Numbered from the stretch's first letter, positions 7,266-17,879 are shown. The stretch is DNA of 64,000 nt from Candidatus Zixiibacteriota bacterium (GCA_036397555.1 DASWIS010000031.1:16052-80051); one strand, 5' to 3'. Notes: generated from the sequence alone by a model not told the origin. Made by a program: numbers and translations.

Positions 7266-10163
7266 TTACCGCATCAGCACCATTTTTTTTGATTGTGTGA
7301 GGCCTCCCGAGACTACACGGTATAGATATACGCCGGAAGTGACCTCACGTTCGCGGTCGTCAGTCCCATCCCAGACTACCTGATGCTGCCCGGCTGCTAT
7401 CTCTCCGTCGACGAGCTCTCGCACACGCTGGCCGAGAATGTTGAACACCTCGACCCGCACGTGACCCGCTACCGGAAGTGAAAACCGGATCGTGGTGGCT
7501 GGGTTGAAGGGATTGGGATAGTTGGAACCGACACTGAATTCCTCGGGCAGAGCCGCGAGCGACTCCTCGACAAACTGAATCGCCCGCTTGCCCAGCGGGT
7601 CCTCCTCCAGCCACGGGGTATAATCGGTCTGGTAAAACAGCGATGAACTCGGCGGGTCGGCGCCCCACCAGTTCCCCTCCGCCTTCAAATCGCCGCCTCC
7701 AGGGCCAAACTGCATGCTGCTGTGATAGACGTAGTACACTTCCGATTCCGAGGTGATGGAATTGCCGCCGGGATCGGTCGGCGAGACTCCGAGATCGGAC
7801 GTGCTGTTGCTCGAATAGAATCCCGTCTGGCCGTAATCCTGCAACCGCGAGTCACGCAGTACGACCTTGCCGCCGAGGGCGTAGACTCCATACGGCGTCC
7901 AGTTCTCGTTGTACTCCTCGCTGATGAACTCACAGCCGGTGAGATGCGTCTCGCCGCCGACCGTGTACAGGTGGGCGGTCGTGAAGAACCCCTGCACATC
8001 CGTGCTCGTGATCTCCAAGTCGTCGGGATTGGAGAGGTACAGCCCGTAACCGCCCGGTCCGAGGACTGTGCAACTGTCGATTGTGCCGGCCGAACCGGAT
8101 GTTGCGATTCCGGTCTCGCAGTTCTCGATGTGGCAGCGACGAATGTCGGCGTCGCAGTTGACGAGCTGGATGCCGGTTCCCGCCGAGGCACCGGTCACCG
8201 TGTCATGAATCAGCACTGCTTCGGAGTAGAGCCGGAAACCGTTCAGTGAATTCTCAACGTGGACACTTTGAATCGTATCCGCTGCCGCTCCTTCTTCGTA
8301 TGTCACGCCGACGACGGCATCGAGGATTCGAGCGCCCTCCCCCCAGTCGACTGACCCTCCCTCGGCCACGACGATACCGTACCAGCCGCCGGGCGTCTCC
8401 GATTCGGATAAGAAAGTCGGCCTCTTGTCATCTTCCCCTTCGAGGATAAGGTGTCCTTCTACGACCAATCTGATTGAATCGGCGTCGTCCGACGCCAGCA
8501 CCTTGGCGCCCGGTCTGATGGTCACTGTATCACCGGCATCGATGGTCACATCGCCGGTCAGGAGTGTCGTCAGAGCCCACTCGGCATTGCCTGTCGTTGT
8601 GCCGCTGATGCCGGTCAGGGGATAATCGCCCAAGAACGCTTGATACACCCCGTAGTCGTACCCCTGCGGTCGTATTCGATTGTCCCACCAGACCGTGTAC
8701 ACCCGTTCGGCAGTAGCAGCAATTCCAAGGTAATCCCCAAGGTAGCGACTTGACTCACGGATCACACACGGCTCGAAAGAGACTTCACTCAGTCGATGGT
8801 TCGTGAAGCTTTCTCCGCCGTCCTCCGAACGTGCCAGCCAGACCTCAGTCATGTAATTGTCCGCATCGCTGCGGCAGTCATAAAACGCAACATTGACTCC
8901 GCCTGCGGGATCCACGGCGATCCACGGGAACCACTGGTCGCGCCCGTTTCCCTCAGAATCTGAATTGACTCTGGTCGGATTAGTCGTATCGCTCCAGGTC
9001 AAGCCGCCGTCTGTCGAAGAAATCATAAGGATGTCGGCATCTTTGTAACCGTTCGGTCCGGCTCCGTAACGGTCGTCGGCCCACACAAGGTAGATTGTTC
9101 CCTTTCCGCCGCCTGCCGTATCAACCGCCATCACTGGAAAGCTGTGGGCCCTGAATTCCTTCGGCGGCAGCGCGTCGTCGTCGGGGTATTCCCGTATGCC
9201 GTCAACGCCGATGATGCGGGTCGCCTCACCCCACGTAGCCCCGCCATCCAGTGAGCGATTGAATCCAATCGCCGTTTCGCTCGGAACGCCAGTGTACCAA
9301 TTGTCGTAGATAGCCCAGGCGGCATACAGAGTGCCATCTGGTGCGACGACCAAATTCACACCCTGGCAAATTGTGCTAATCCCTCCGGAGTCGACCACTC
9401 CCTCGCTGATGCTTATCACGGTATCGGCTGGCTCCGGCCAGAGATCTATCGTCGTGCGGCTGAACGCGATGTTGCGGTGCGTGAAATTCGGATGCGCATT
9501 CAGGCTCGTCCACGCCACGTAGATGTTGCCTTCATACGAACCAGACGATTGATCAATCGCGAGGTGCGGCTTATCGGGATTGTAGTAGTTTGTCTCCAGG
9601 GTGTCCGTATCAGTAACCCATGTGGCACCGCCGGTCGTCGACTTCCTCATGAATAAATTCCAGTAGAAGCCGGTGTAGCTCATGTAGACGAAATACGCGT
9701 TCCCCTCCGCGTCAAAAGCTACCGCGGGGTCCGTCCCTCCCGTGAGCATTCCGGCAAGCGTATCAGACCCATCCCACTGAGTTCCTGCGGTCGTCGAGTA
9801 GTAGTAGCCCTGCTTCAACTGGTATGGCGAAATCGTCAAGACGTTAGACCCTATCAACATCCTGTCCGCGTCCGCGGGGCTGAATGCGAGGGAGAGCTCC
9901 GACTGCATGGAGTTGTTGTTTGGGTGAACTCGCAGGTTTGAATAATTCGAGCGGACCACCTGGGCGGGTCCGCAGGCCGGGAACGCCTCCGTGGTGGTAT
10001 CCAGCCCCCAGGTGCTCGCGGCAGTTTCAACTTCCTGACCATCCGCGCGGGATTGCTCCGGGTTGAACAGCGCAATCAAAAGTACGAGTGCAATGGCTAC
10101 TGCGGGGGGGGGGGGGCGCAATCCGAGCGTCCCAACGCTCCACTTCCGTGTCCCGTGACTCAT
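7266..10163 (-). CDS. exported BNR/sialidase-like and beta-helix protein with FlgD-like sorting tail
   Basis: This 965-residue protein starts at an ATG with GAGGAGG just upstream. A signal peptide follows (hydrophobic core AVAIALVLLIALF, ending near residue 41). Residues of about 50-510 contain sialidase-like BNR/Asp-box patterns (SxDGGxTW, e.g. SLDGGATWGE, STDGGLTWSD, SEDGGESF) forming a probable propeller. Residues of about 530-840 resemble a right-handed beta-helix (repeated short strands such as IDSCTVLG and LEITSTDVQG). The last 80 residues are a FlgD-like Ig/type-IX-sorting-type tail: NYPNPFNPATTIRFSLP, then GQRVRELVDG, then SGVYLYRV. No catalytic sialidase residues are certain, so enzyme activity is not claimed. 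A C13 tract lies in the signal-peptide codons (see repeat 10104-10116) and an A8 tract near the stop (7283-7290). Confidence 0.85.
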   Translation of the reverse strand: MSHGTRKWSVGTLGLRPPPPAVAIALVLLIALFNPEQSRADGQEVETAASTWGLDTTTEAFPACGPAQVVRSNYSNLRVHPNNNSMQSELSLAFSPADADRMLIGSNVLTISPYQLKQGYYYSTTAGTQWDGSDTLAGMLTGGTDPAVAFDAEGNAYFVYMSYTGFYWNLFMRKSTTGGATWVTDTDTLETNYYNPDKPHLAIDQSSGSYEGNIYVAWTSLNAHPNFTHRNIAFSRTTIDLWPEPADTVISISEGVVDSGGISTICQGVNLVVAPDGTLYAAWAIYDNWYTGVPSETAIGFNRSLDGGATWGEATRIIGVDGIREYPDDDALPPKEFRAHSFPVMAVDTAGGGKGTIYLVWADDRYGAGPNGYKDADILMISSTDGGLTWSDTTNPTRVNSDSEGNGRDQWFPWIAVDPAGGVNVAFYDCRSDADNYMTEVWLARSEDGGESFTNHRLSEVSFEPCVIRESSRYLGDYLGIAATAERVYTVWWDNRIRPQGYDYGVYQAFLGDYPLTGISGTTTGNAEWALTTLLTGDVTIDAGDTVTIRPGAKVLASDDADSIRLVVEGHLILEGEDDKRPTFLSESETPGGWYGIVVAEGGSVDWGEGARILDAVVGVTYEEGAAADTIQSVHVENSLNGFRLYSEAVLIHDTVTGASAGTGIQLVNCDADIRRCHIENCETGIATSGSAGTIDSCTVLGPGGYGLYLSNPDDLEITSTDVQGFFTTAHLYTVGGETHLTGCEFISEEYNENWTPYGVYALGGKVVLRDSRLQDYGQTGFYSSNSTSDLGVSPTDPGGNSITSESEVYYVYHSSMQFGPGGGDLKAEGNWWGADPPSSSLFYQTDYTPWLEEDPLGKRAIQFVEESLAALPEEFSVGSNYPNPFNPATTIRFSLPVAGHVRVEVFNILGQRVRELVDGEIAAGQHQVVWDGTDDREREVTSGVYLYRVVSGGLTQSKKMVLMR
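10104..10116. repeat. 13-base G/C homopolymer tract inside the signal-peptide codons
   Basis: Thirteen consecutive G on the plus strand read as thirteen C in the coding strand of the exported protein and encode Pro17-Pro20. Any change of length not divisible by three would shift the frame before the hydrophobic core of the signal peptide. It is by far the longest homopolymer I noticed in the window. Confidence 0.9.
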
Positions 10164-10198
10164 GCTTCCTCCTCTCCCTGCCCTTTTGGCGTCTGCCT

Positions 10199-10228
10199 CT
10201 AAGATCGGGCCAGAATAATCCTTGTCAA
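10199..10228 (-). promoter_or_regulatory. weak candidate promoter for the BNR/beta-helix gene
   Basis: On the minus strand a perfect TTGACA (plus 10223-10228) is followed after 18 bases by TCTTAG, a poor -10. Transcription would begin near 10192, giving a leader of about 30 bases with the GAGGAGG site. The -35 is convincing and the -10 is not. Confidence 0.25.
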
Positions 10229-10394
10229 GCCCCCGCCGTCAGAATCTCTAAGTTTTGACAATCGCCAGCGCGCAGCATAACCCGACCCAGCTCCGATCTC
10301 GACATCGTGATGTCGGCCAAGCGCCCTGTCCTTAAGGTGCGTCCTGATCATGACTTTGAGGGTTCGCTTGGCCCGTTCGCCCGGCCATTTTAGT

Positions 10395-10423
10395 TTGATC
10401 CGGGCACTGGCGGTGATTATAAA
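10395..10423 (+). promoter_or_regulatory. sigma70-type promoter upstream of the zinc-finger protein and accC
   Basis: TTGATC (10395-10400), a 17-base spacer and TATAAA (10418-10423) make a good housekeeping-type promoter. It lies in the 317-base gap 10164-10480 between divergent genes, and its transcript would begin near 10430, about 50 bases before the ATG at 10481. A further TTGACA at 10255-10260 has no clear -10. I see nothing else in the gap: no tRNA, no hairpin with a T tract and no convincing gene. Confidence 0.55.
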
Positions 10424-10480
10424 TCCCGCCAACTACGGTCGGGCCGGCACGGCGCGCCGGTCCGGGAGGAGGTCAACGCG

Positions 10481-10648
10481 ATGGAAATCTGCGAGTATTG
10501 CGGCGAAGAAGTCGTCGTCGCGCCGTATCATCACCGCGGCCACACGTACTGCTCAAAGAGCTGTGCGGAAGAGCATGCGATGGAGTTATCGGCGTCAGGC
10601 GATGACGACGACGATGAGCCGTTTGATGACGATGATGATATGACCTAA
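10481..10648 (+). CDS. 55-aa zinc-finger-like protein with acidic tail
   Basis: The small frame runs from ATG 10481 to TAA 10646-10648. It has a strong GGGAGGAGG site about seven bases upstream, so translation is likely. The first half has CEYC (Cys4, Cys7) and YCSKSC (Cys24, Cys28) with histidines at 17, 18 and 21, a CxxC-x16-CxxxC pattern like TRASH/MYM-type treble-clef fingers that bind zinc or other metals. The last 15 residues are almost all aspartate. It is probably the first gene of the accC transcript, whose ATG follows 50 bases later. No function is known to me; a metal-binding or protein-binding role is inference. Confidence 0.7.
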   Translation: MEICEYCGEEVVVAPYHHRGHTYCSKSCAEEHAMELSASGDDDDDEPFDDDDDMT

Positions 10649-10698
10649 GCCGAGTCCAACTCGATCGGTGCTCGCGTTCCGGACGCGGCAACACATAC

Positions 10699-12084
<1,386 letters not shown>

Positions 12085-12187
12085 TCATCCGCCCGGAAGA
12101 TTTCCGTCACATTCTCACTGCAAGCACTTGCACGCGGCCGGGGCATTTCGGTTATTTTGCGGCCTGTTCTTACACCCGGGAGGCACC

Positions 12188-12568
12188 GTGACGCTGATCA
12201 AAGACAACTTGCGATACACCAAAGAACACGAATGGATTCTCATCGAGGGTGAAGTCGGGACTGTCGGGATCACCGACTTTGCGCAGGGGGAGCTGGGTGA
12301 TGTCGTCTACCTTGAATTGCCCGAGGTCGGCGCCCCGGTCACGTTCGGCGAGTCATTCGGCACGATCGAGGCGGTCAAAGCCGTCGCCGAACTCTACGCC
12401 CCGGTTACGGGTACGATTACTGAGGTGAATACAGCCCTCTCAAACCAGGCGGCGCTCGTCAACTCCGACTGCTATGGAGCGGGTTGGATGGTCAAAATCA
12501 AGCTGTCGCATCCATCCGAAGTCGACGGGCTGTTGTCTCCGAAGGACTATGAGCAACTGACGGCGTAG
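12188..12568 (+). CDS. gcvH: glycine cleavage system H protein
   Basis: GcvH carries a lipoyl arm that shuttles the aminomethyl group between the P, T and L proteins in glycine cleavage. The 126-residue protein has YTKEHEWI near the start, GITDFAQGELGDVVYLELP, and the lipoylation site in GTIEAVKAVAELYAPVTG (lysine about residue 63), with the C-terminal WMVKIKLS. The frame is open further upstream into accC, but GTG 12188 with a GGGAGG site about four bases before it begins exactly at the family N-terminus. It heads the gcvH-gcvPA-thioredoxin-gcvPB set; no gcvT or lpd is in the window. Confidence 0.94.
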   Translation: MTLIKDNLRYTKEHEWILIEGEVGTVGITDFAQGELGDVVYLELPEVGAPVTFGESFGTIEAVKAVAELYAPVTGTITEVNTALSNQAALVNSDCYGAGWMVKIKLSHPSEVDGLLSPKDYEQLTA

Positions 12569-12591
12569 CGGAGTATCGACCGACGAATCGC

Positions 12592-13980
12592 ATGTCGTAC
12601 ACCCCACACACGGACGAGTCGCGCCGACGGATGCTCCATACTGTTGGTGTGGCGTCATTCGAGGAATTGCTCGCCGCCGTTCCCGAACCAGTGCGTCTGC
12701 GCGCGCCACTCGACATTGCCGATCCCCTGGCCGAGTCGGAGGTGGAGAGGATGGCGGAGACGCTGGCGGCCCGCAATGCGGTCACCCCCGCGGTGCTGTC
12801 GTTCCTCGGCGGGGGGATATACGATCATCATGTTCCGGCGGCCGTCGATCATGTCGCGTCTCGTTCCGAGTATTACACCGCCTACACGCCGTATCAAGCC
12901 GAGGTCGCGCAGGGGACGCTGCAGGTCACGTACGAATACCAGTCGATGATCCGTCGTCTCACCGCAATGGACACCGCCCAGGCATCCCTTTACGACGGCG
13001 GTTCCGCGGTCGCCGAAGCGGCCTTGATGGCGATGGCGCACACGGGACAGCGCGGTGTGGTGTTCGCCGGGGCGCTTAATCCGCGCTACCGCAGCGTGGT
13101 CGAGACCTATCTGACCGCACAGTCCGTCGAGATGAAATCGGCAATCGCCGACGACGGTCGCTGTGATTTCGGATTGCTCAACGACGCAGTCGGCCCCGAC
13201 ACGTCTTGCGTCATCATGCAGTCGCCGAATTACTTTGGGATGATCGACGACTGGGCGCGGGCATCCGAAGTCGCGCACGGCCACGGGGCGCTGATGATCG
13301 CGGTATTCCATCCGATTTCGTTGGGCCAATTGAAGCCGCCGGGAGAATGCGGCGCAGATATTGCGGTCGGCGAAGGGCAGATGCTCGGCAATCCCCCGTC
13401 GTTCGGCGGGCCGCTGTTGGGCCTGTTTGCGACGCGACGCGAGTTCATTCGGCGCATTCCGGGACGGCTCGTCGGGCGGACGGTCGATGCGCGCGGGGCG
13501 ACGGCCTATGTCATGACGTTGCGCACGCGGGAGCAGGACATCCGTCGGGAGAAGGCCACATCGAATATCTGCACGGCACAGGCGCTGTTGGCCACGCGAG
13601 CGGCCATCACGATGGCGCTGTTGGGGAAAGTCGGTATCACGAAGCTGGCCACAACCTGCAGCGAACGCGCCCACTATCTGGCGTCGCACATCGACGCCAT
13701 CGAAAGTTTCCGGGTTCCGTTCGGGGCCGACTTCTTCAATGAGTTTGTCGTCGAATCCGATCGTCCCGCGCGCGATGTGCTGATGTCATTGCGAAAACGG
13801 GGAATTCAGGCCGGCATTGAACTCGGCGGGCGCTTCCCGGGATTCGAACGGCGTTTTCTGGTCTGTGTCTCCGAGAAACATACCAGGGCGGATCTGGATC
13901 GCTTCGTCTCGGAACTGTCGCAGATGTCGGCGCATCCCGGCGCACGCGTCGGACGCGCCCAATCGAGTCATAATGTCTGA
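12592..13980 (+). CDS. gcvPA: glycine dehydrogenase (decarboxylating) subunit 1
   Basis: This is the N-terminal half of a split P-protein, which decarboxylates glycine and passes the aminomethyl group to GcvH. The 462-residue protein has the family opening SYTPHTDESRRRML, FLGGGIYDHHVPA, YTAYTPYQAEVAQGTLQ, and MDTAQASLYDGGSAVAEA. The PLP lysine is not expected here; it is on subunit 2. The start is 24 bases after gcvH. Its stop overlaps the ATG of the thioredoxin-like gene by eight bases, an unusual insertion because gcvPB normally follows directly. Confidence 0.94.
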   Translation: MSYTPHTDESRRRMLHTVGVASFEELLAAVPEPVRLRAPLDIADPLAESEVERMAETLAARNAVTPAVLSFLGGGIYDHHVPAAVDHVASRSEYYTAYTPYQAEVAQGTLQVTYEYQSMIRRLTAMDTAQASLYDGGSAVAEAALMAMAHTGQRGVVFAGALNPRYRSVVETYLTAQSVEMKSAIADDGRCDFGLLNDAVGPDTSCVIMQSPNYFGMIDDWARASEVAHGHGALMIAVFHPISLGQLKPPGECGADIAVGEGQMLGNPPSFGGPLLGLFATRREFIRRIPGRLVGRTVDARGATAYVMTLRTREQDIRREKATSNICTAQALLATRAAITMALLGKVGITKLATTCSERAHYLASHIDAIESFRVPFGADFFNEFVVESDRPARDVLMSLRKRGIQAGIELGGRFPGFERRFLVCVSEKHTRADLDRFVSELSQMSAHPGARVGRAQSSHNV

Positions 13981-14893
13981 CCATTGCCGATTAACGTTTG
14001 CGCGACTTTGCACTCTGGTGTCCTGCGTCTGCGTGGCGGCTGCGTTTACCGCATCGCCGGCGCCGGCACAAGATGACACTGCGCGGACGGTACCCACAGC
14101 GATCGCGTGGTACCATTCACTGGACCAGGCGCAGGCGGAAGCACGCAAGTCCAGGCGCGATATCGCCGTCGTCTTCTACACGAACTGGTGCCGTTGGTGC
14201 GATTCTCTCTCAGCGACGACGCTGATCGACCCCGGCCTTCTCGGGTTGCAGTCCCGAATCGTGTTCGCGCGCGTCAATGCCGAATCCGATACGGCGGCGG
14301 CCGCGAAGTTTGCCGTTCGCCGCTACCCGACGATCGTGATCCTCACCAAAGATGGTCTGGAAACGGATCGTGTGATCGGGTACGAATCGCCCGAGGAGTT
14401 TGTCCAATCGATCGATGACGCGCTGGCCGGCCGCGGCACGCTGGCGGCATTGGAAGATCTCCAGAAGAAGAACTCGCGGGAGCAGAAGTATGCCGTGATG
14501 GTCGCCCAAAAGAAAATGGACCGTGGGCTCTTTGAGGAAACGCGTGACCTGTTGCAGCGAGTGCTCCAGCATGAAGCGCGCGATCCCACTGCCGCCTCAG
14601 AAGACGCGCTCCGCCTGTCGGCGTTGCTGGCACGTGAAACCGGCAACTGGTACAGAGCGGCCGAGGCGTTTCGCCGCCTGCTCAAGGAGTTCCCGAAGAC
14701 CGCATACAAGCAGGAAGCCGAGCTCTACATCCCCTGGCTGTATGTCCAGGCGGGCGACACGACATCGGCCCTGCGCCATTACGCCGCCTATCTGGACTCT
14801 TACGGCGAATCCGGGGACGGCGAGTGGGTCAAAGAGCAGCTATCCCGGCTAAAGCCACCCGACGGAGCGCCATCGTCGTCGTCGACCGACTGA
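13973..14893 (+). CDS. exported thioredoxin-fold protein with TPR-like C-terminal half
   Basis: The 306-residue protein starts at ATG 13973 overlapping the end of gcvPA, which suggests coupled translation. It has a signal peptide (residues of about 1-33, ending APAQD), a thioredoxin fold with the redox pair NWCRWCDS (Cys73, Cys76) and the cis-proline segment YPTIVILTKDG. A helical region from about residue 170 on resembles tetratricopeptide repeats (NWYRAAEAFRRLLKEFPKTA). Proteins of this type act as thiol oxidoreductases or chaperones in the periplasm. A cytoplasmic role in glycine cleavage is unlikely given the signal peptide, so its position between gcvPA and gcvPB is odd. Confidence 0.82.
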   Translation: MSDHCRLTFARLCTLVSCVCVAAAFTASPAPAQDDTARTVPTAIAWYHSLDQAQAEARKSRRDIAVVFYTNWCRWCDSLSATTLIDPGLLGLQSRIVFARVNAESDTAAAAKFAVRRYPTIVILTKDGLETDRVIGYESPEEFVQSIDDALAGRGTLAALEDLQKKNSREQKYAVMVAQKKMDRGLFEETRDLLQRVLQHEARDPTAASEDALRLSALLARETGNWYRAAEAFRRLLKEFPKTAYKQEAELYIPWLYVQAGDTTSALRHYAAYLDSYGESGDGEWVKEQLSRLKPPDGAPSSSSTD

Positions 14894-14917
14894 CAGTTCC
14901 GTGAGAAAGACATCCAT

Positions 14918-16375
14918 ATGGAACGACTGAAGGGCACAACGATCTTTGACTTATCGCAGACAGGGGCGCGCGGTGTTGCCGTCGCCGAAGGCGCCGTGCC
15001 GTCCGACCCGCGTTGGCACATTCGAACCTCACTACAGCGCCGTGAGCCGCCGGACTGGCCCGAAGTCGCCGAGCCCGATGTCGTGCGACACTATACGCGC
15101 TTGTCGACTTACAATCACCACCTCGACAAGAACACCTACCCGTTGGGTTCCTGTACGATGAAGTACAACCCCAAGATCAACGACCGCGCGGCGGCGTTGC
15201 CGGGATTTTCGCGTCTGCATCCCGAAGTGACCGATGCCGACTGCCAGGGCGCGTTGCAGTTGATCTGGGAGTTGGCGCGCGATCTGGCGGTCATCACCGG
15301 AATGCACGAAATGCGACTACAGCCGTCCGCCGGGGCGCAGGGCGAAATGGTGGGGTTGCTGATGGCGCGGGCCTATCATCGCAAGCGCAGTGGGGACCGG
15401 ACGAAGGTCCTGATTCCCGATTCCGCGCACGGCACCAATCCTGCCTCGGTGACGCTGGCGGGGTTCGAGACTGTCGCAATCAAATCGAACAAACAGGGTC
15501 TGGTCGACCCCGAGGCATTGGATCACGCGCTCGATGAGAGCGTCGCCTGCCTGATGCTGACCAATCCGAATACGCTGGGACTGTTCGAGAAGGAAATTGT
15601 CCGCATCGCCGCAATGTGCCACGACAAGGGCGCGCTTCTGTACAACGATGGCGCCAACACCAATGCGCTGCTGGGCATTGCGCGTGCCGGCGACATGGGG
15701 TTCGACGTGCTCCACCTGAACCTGCACAAGACATTCTCCACCCCCCATGGCGGCGGCGGTCCCGGCGCCGCGGCTGTCGGCGCAAACGCTGCACTCGCGC
15801 CCTTTCTGCCCGGCTCACCGATTCGCAGAGTCTCCGGTGACGACGGCGCAGAGCACTACGTGCGATCGGCGCCCGGCCCCGATGCGATCGGCTCGGTTCA
15901 TCCGTTCTTCGGCAACTTCGGGTTGCTCGTGCGCGCATATGTATACATCCGCACGCTGGGCGCTGCCGGACTGGCGCAGGCCTCGCGCGATGCCATCCTG
16001 GCGGCGAACTATCTGCGCGCGCGGATCAAGGACGCGTACGATGTCCCCCACGCGGGCCCGTGCATGCATGAGTTTGTCGCATCGGCCGTTCGACAGAAGG
16101 CCCAGGGGGTGCGCGCCGGACAGATCGCCAAGCGGCTGCTGGACTTCGGTGTCCATGCCCCCACGGTCTATTTCCCGCTGATCGTGCCGGAGGCATTGAT
16201 GATCGAACCGACTGAGACCGAAAGTCTCGCACGTCTCGATGCCTATGCCGATGCCCTTCTGCAGATCGCCCACGAGGTCGAGCACGATCCGGAATTGGTC
16301 AACAGCGCTCCCCACGAGACACCGTTCCTGCGCATCGACGAAGCCCGGGCCGCGCGCGATCTCGACGTCGGATAG
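14918..16375 (+). CDS. gcvPB: glycine dehydrogenase (decarboxylating) subunit 2
   Basis: This is the C-terminal, PLP-binding half of the split P-protein. Key segments are NTYPLGSCTMKYNPK, LQPSAGAQGEMVGLL, PDSAHGTNPASVTLAG, NTLGLFE, and the PLP-lysine motif LHLNLHKTFSTPHGGGG at about residue 275. The length of 485 is normal for stand-alone subunit 2. It lies 24 bases after the thioredoxin-like gene and eight bases before the earliest possible start of the ECF ATPase, so the whole stretch 12188-17879 looks like one transcription unit. Confidence 0.95.
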   Translation: MERLKGTTIFDLSQTGARGVAVAEGAVPSDPRWHIRTSLQRREPPDWPEVAEPDVVRHYTRLSTYNHHLDKNTYPLGSCTMKYNPKINDRAAALPGFSRLHPEVTDADCQGALQLIWELARDLAVITGMHEMRLQPSAGAQGEMVGLLMARAYHRKRSGDRTKVLIPDSAHGTNPASVTLAGFETVAIKSNKQGLVDPEALDHALDESVACLMLTNPNTLGLFEKEIVRIAAMCHDKGALLYNDGANTNALLGIARAGDMGFDVLHLNLHKTFSTPHGGGGPGAAAVGANAALAPFLPGSPIRRVSGDDGAEHYVRSAPGPDAIGSVHPFFGNFGLLVRAYVYIRTLGAAGLAQASRDAILAANYLRARIKDAYDVPHAGPCMHEFVASAVRQKAQGVRAGQIAKRLLDFGVHAPTVYFPLIVPEALMIEPTETESLARLDAYADALLQIAHEVEHDPELVNSAPHETPFLRIDEARAARDLDVG

Positions 16376-16460
16376 CGACGCGATGCAGCGGAGCCCCGTA
16401 TCCCTTCTCGTTGACTCTTCAATTCGCCGGGCCCTATGTCGCGGGCGGATCAGTCACCGC

Positions 16461-17879
16461 ATGAGTTGGTCACTGGACAAGGTGTCGGTTTGGTACGAGA
16501 CGCCCGACGGTGTTGTTCGCGCACTTGACGAGGTGTCCCTGAGTGTCAGGGCCGGAGAACGCGTTGCCATTACCGGCGGCAACGGTTCGGGAAAGTCCAC
16601 GCTCGGTCTCTGCCTTGCGGGGTTGATTTCACCGTCATGTGGACACGTCCGCTCATCGTCACCGGCGGCGGTTGTCTTCCAATCCCCCGATGACAACCTG
16701 ATTGCGGCCACACCGGGAGACGAAATCGCGCTCACGCTCGAGCACCGATTTGGAAGTGACGTCACCGAGAGCGCGGTGAAGCAATGCCTTGCTCGATTCG
16801 GATTGTCACACTTGGGCACGCGCCCGATGGAACGGCTTTCCGGAGGCGAGCGTCAGGTGATCGCCCTCGCCTGCGCGCTCACAGCGGGACGAGACCTGCT
16901 GGTTCTGGATGAGCCGACGGCGCACTTGGACCCGCCTGCCCGGCGGTCGATTCTTGAGGCGCTGATCCACATGCCGTCCGACTCGAGCCGTGGCGTCGCG
17001 CGCGTTCTGATCACGCAATACGAAAATGAGGTTCGACAGTGCGAACGTGTAATTCATCTGGGCGCGGGGCGCGTCCTCTATGACGGCCATCCGGACGGTT
17101 GGTCGGGATTGGAGTCTGAGTACGGCCACGGCGATGTGCCCGATGATATGCCCCTCAGGACAGGAAGGGAAATCCTGCAGACGGTCGGCCTGTCTCAGTT
17201 GGACAGTCCCGGATGGCCGCTGCCGGCATCGGCGCTGGCTGACATCCACGTATCGATCCGACAAGGCGAAGCCATCGCGATCTGCGGTCCCATCGGATCG
17301 GGGAAGACCACGTTCGCATACCACTTGGCAGGGTTGATAGCGAAGTTTGCCGGCCGCATCGAGCGGTTTTCGTTTTCCGGACGGCGCGACTTCCTCCCGG
17401 TTGTCATGATTCAGTTCCCGGAACGCCAGTTATTCTGCCCGACGGTCGACGAGGACATCGCGTTCGGTCTCAGACGGCGCGGTTACTCGGGCGCGGACAT
17501 TCAATCCACGACACTGCGCGTCATGTCGCACTTCGGATTGCCGATGGCGACTTTTGCGCAACGTTCTCCGTTTTCGCTGTCCGGAGGGCAGAAGCGCCGC
17601 GCCGCGTTGGCGTGCCTGTCGGCTCTGCCGGCCGATCTGTATATCCTCGATGAACCGAACGCATCCTTGGATGGCGAGGGCTACGCCTCGCTGTCGGGAC
17701 AATGCCGTCGCTGGCTCAACGACGAAAAGAGCTTCATTCTGATCTCTCACGATTTGGCTTTTCTTCGCGCCCTGACACGACGGGTTTGGGTGCTCGACCG
17801 CGGCCGCATCCTTTTCGATGGGAGTTGGGCAGAATTGGATCGATCACCGCAGGTCCTTGAATCCATTGGGTTTCGCTGA
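16461..17879 (+). CDS. ECF-type transporter ATP-binding protein, two fused ATPase domains (EcfA1-EcfA2-like)
   Basis: One polypeptide carries two ABC ATPase domains. Domain 1 (residues of about 3-215) has Walker A GGNGSGKST, Q-loop VVFQSPDDNLI, signature LSGGERQ and Walker B LLVLDEPTAHLD. Domain 2 (about 240-470) has Walker A CGPIGSGKTT, the ECF hallmark QFPERQLF, signature LSGGQKRR and LYILDEPNASLD. ECF modules energise vitamin or metal uptake with a membrane EcfT and a substrate-binding S component. An EcfT gene is at 42386, far away; no S component is seen. ATG 16461 begins at the domain start; an in-frame ATG at 16383 would add 26 residues. Confidence 0.88.
   Translation: MSWSLDKVSVWYETPDGVVRALDEVSLSVRAGERVAITGGNGSGKSTLGLCLAGLISPSCGHVRSSSPAAVVFQSPDDNLIAATPGDEIALTLEHRFGSDVTESAVKQCLARFGLSHLGTRPMERLSGGERQVIALACALTAGRDLLVLDEPTAHLDPPARRSILEALIHMPSDSSRGVARVLITQYENEVRQCERVIHLGAGRVLYDGHPDGWSGLESEYGHGDVPDDMPLRTGREILQTVGLSQLDSPGWPLPASALADIHVSIRQGEAIAICGPIGSGKTTFAYHLAGLIAKFAGRIERFSFSGRRDFLPVVMIQFPERQLFCPTVDEDIAFGLRRRGYSGADIQSTTLRVMSHFGLPMATFAQRSPFSLSGGQKRRAALACLSALPADLYILDEPNASLDGEGYASLSGQCRRWLNDEKSFILISHDLAFLRALTRRVWVLDRGRILFDGSWAELDRSPQVLESIGFR

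Noticed and set aside
10199..10432. 77-residue frame on the minus strand
   Set aside because: It covers the divergent promoter region, has no ribosome-binding site and no recognisable features.
12085..12187. Possible glycine riboswitch before gcvH
   Set aside because: The 103-base gap lacks the conserved core and is too short for a tandem aptamer.
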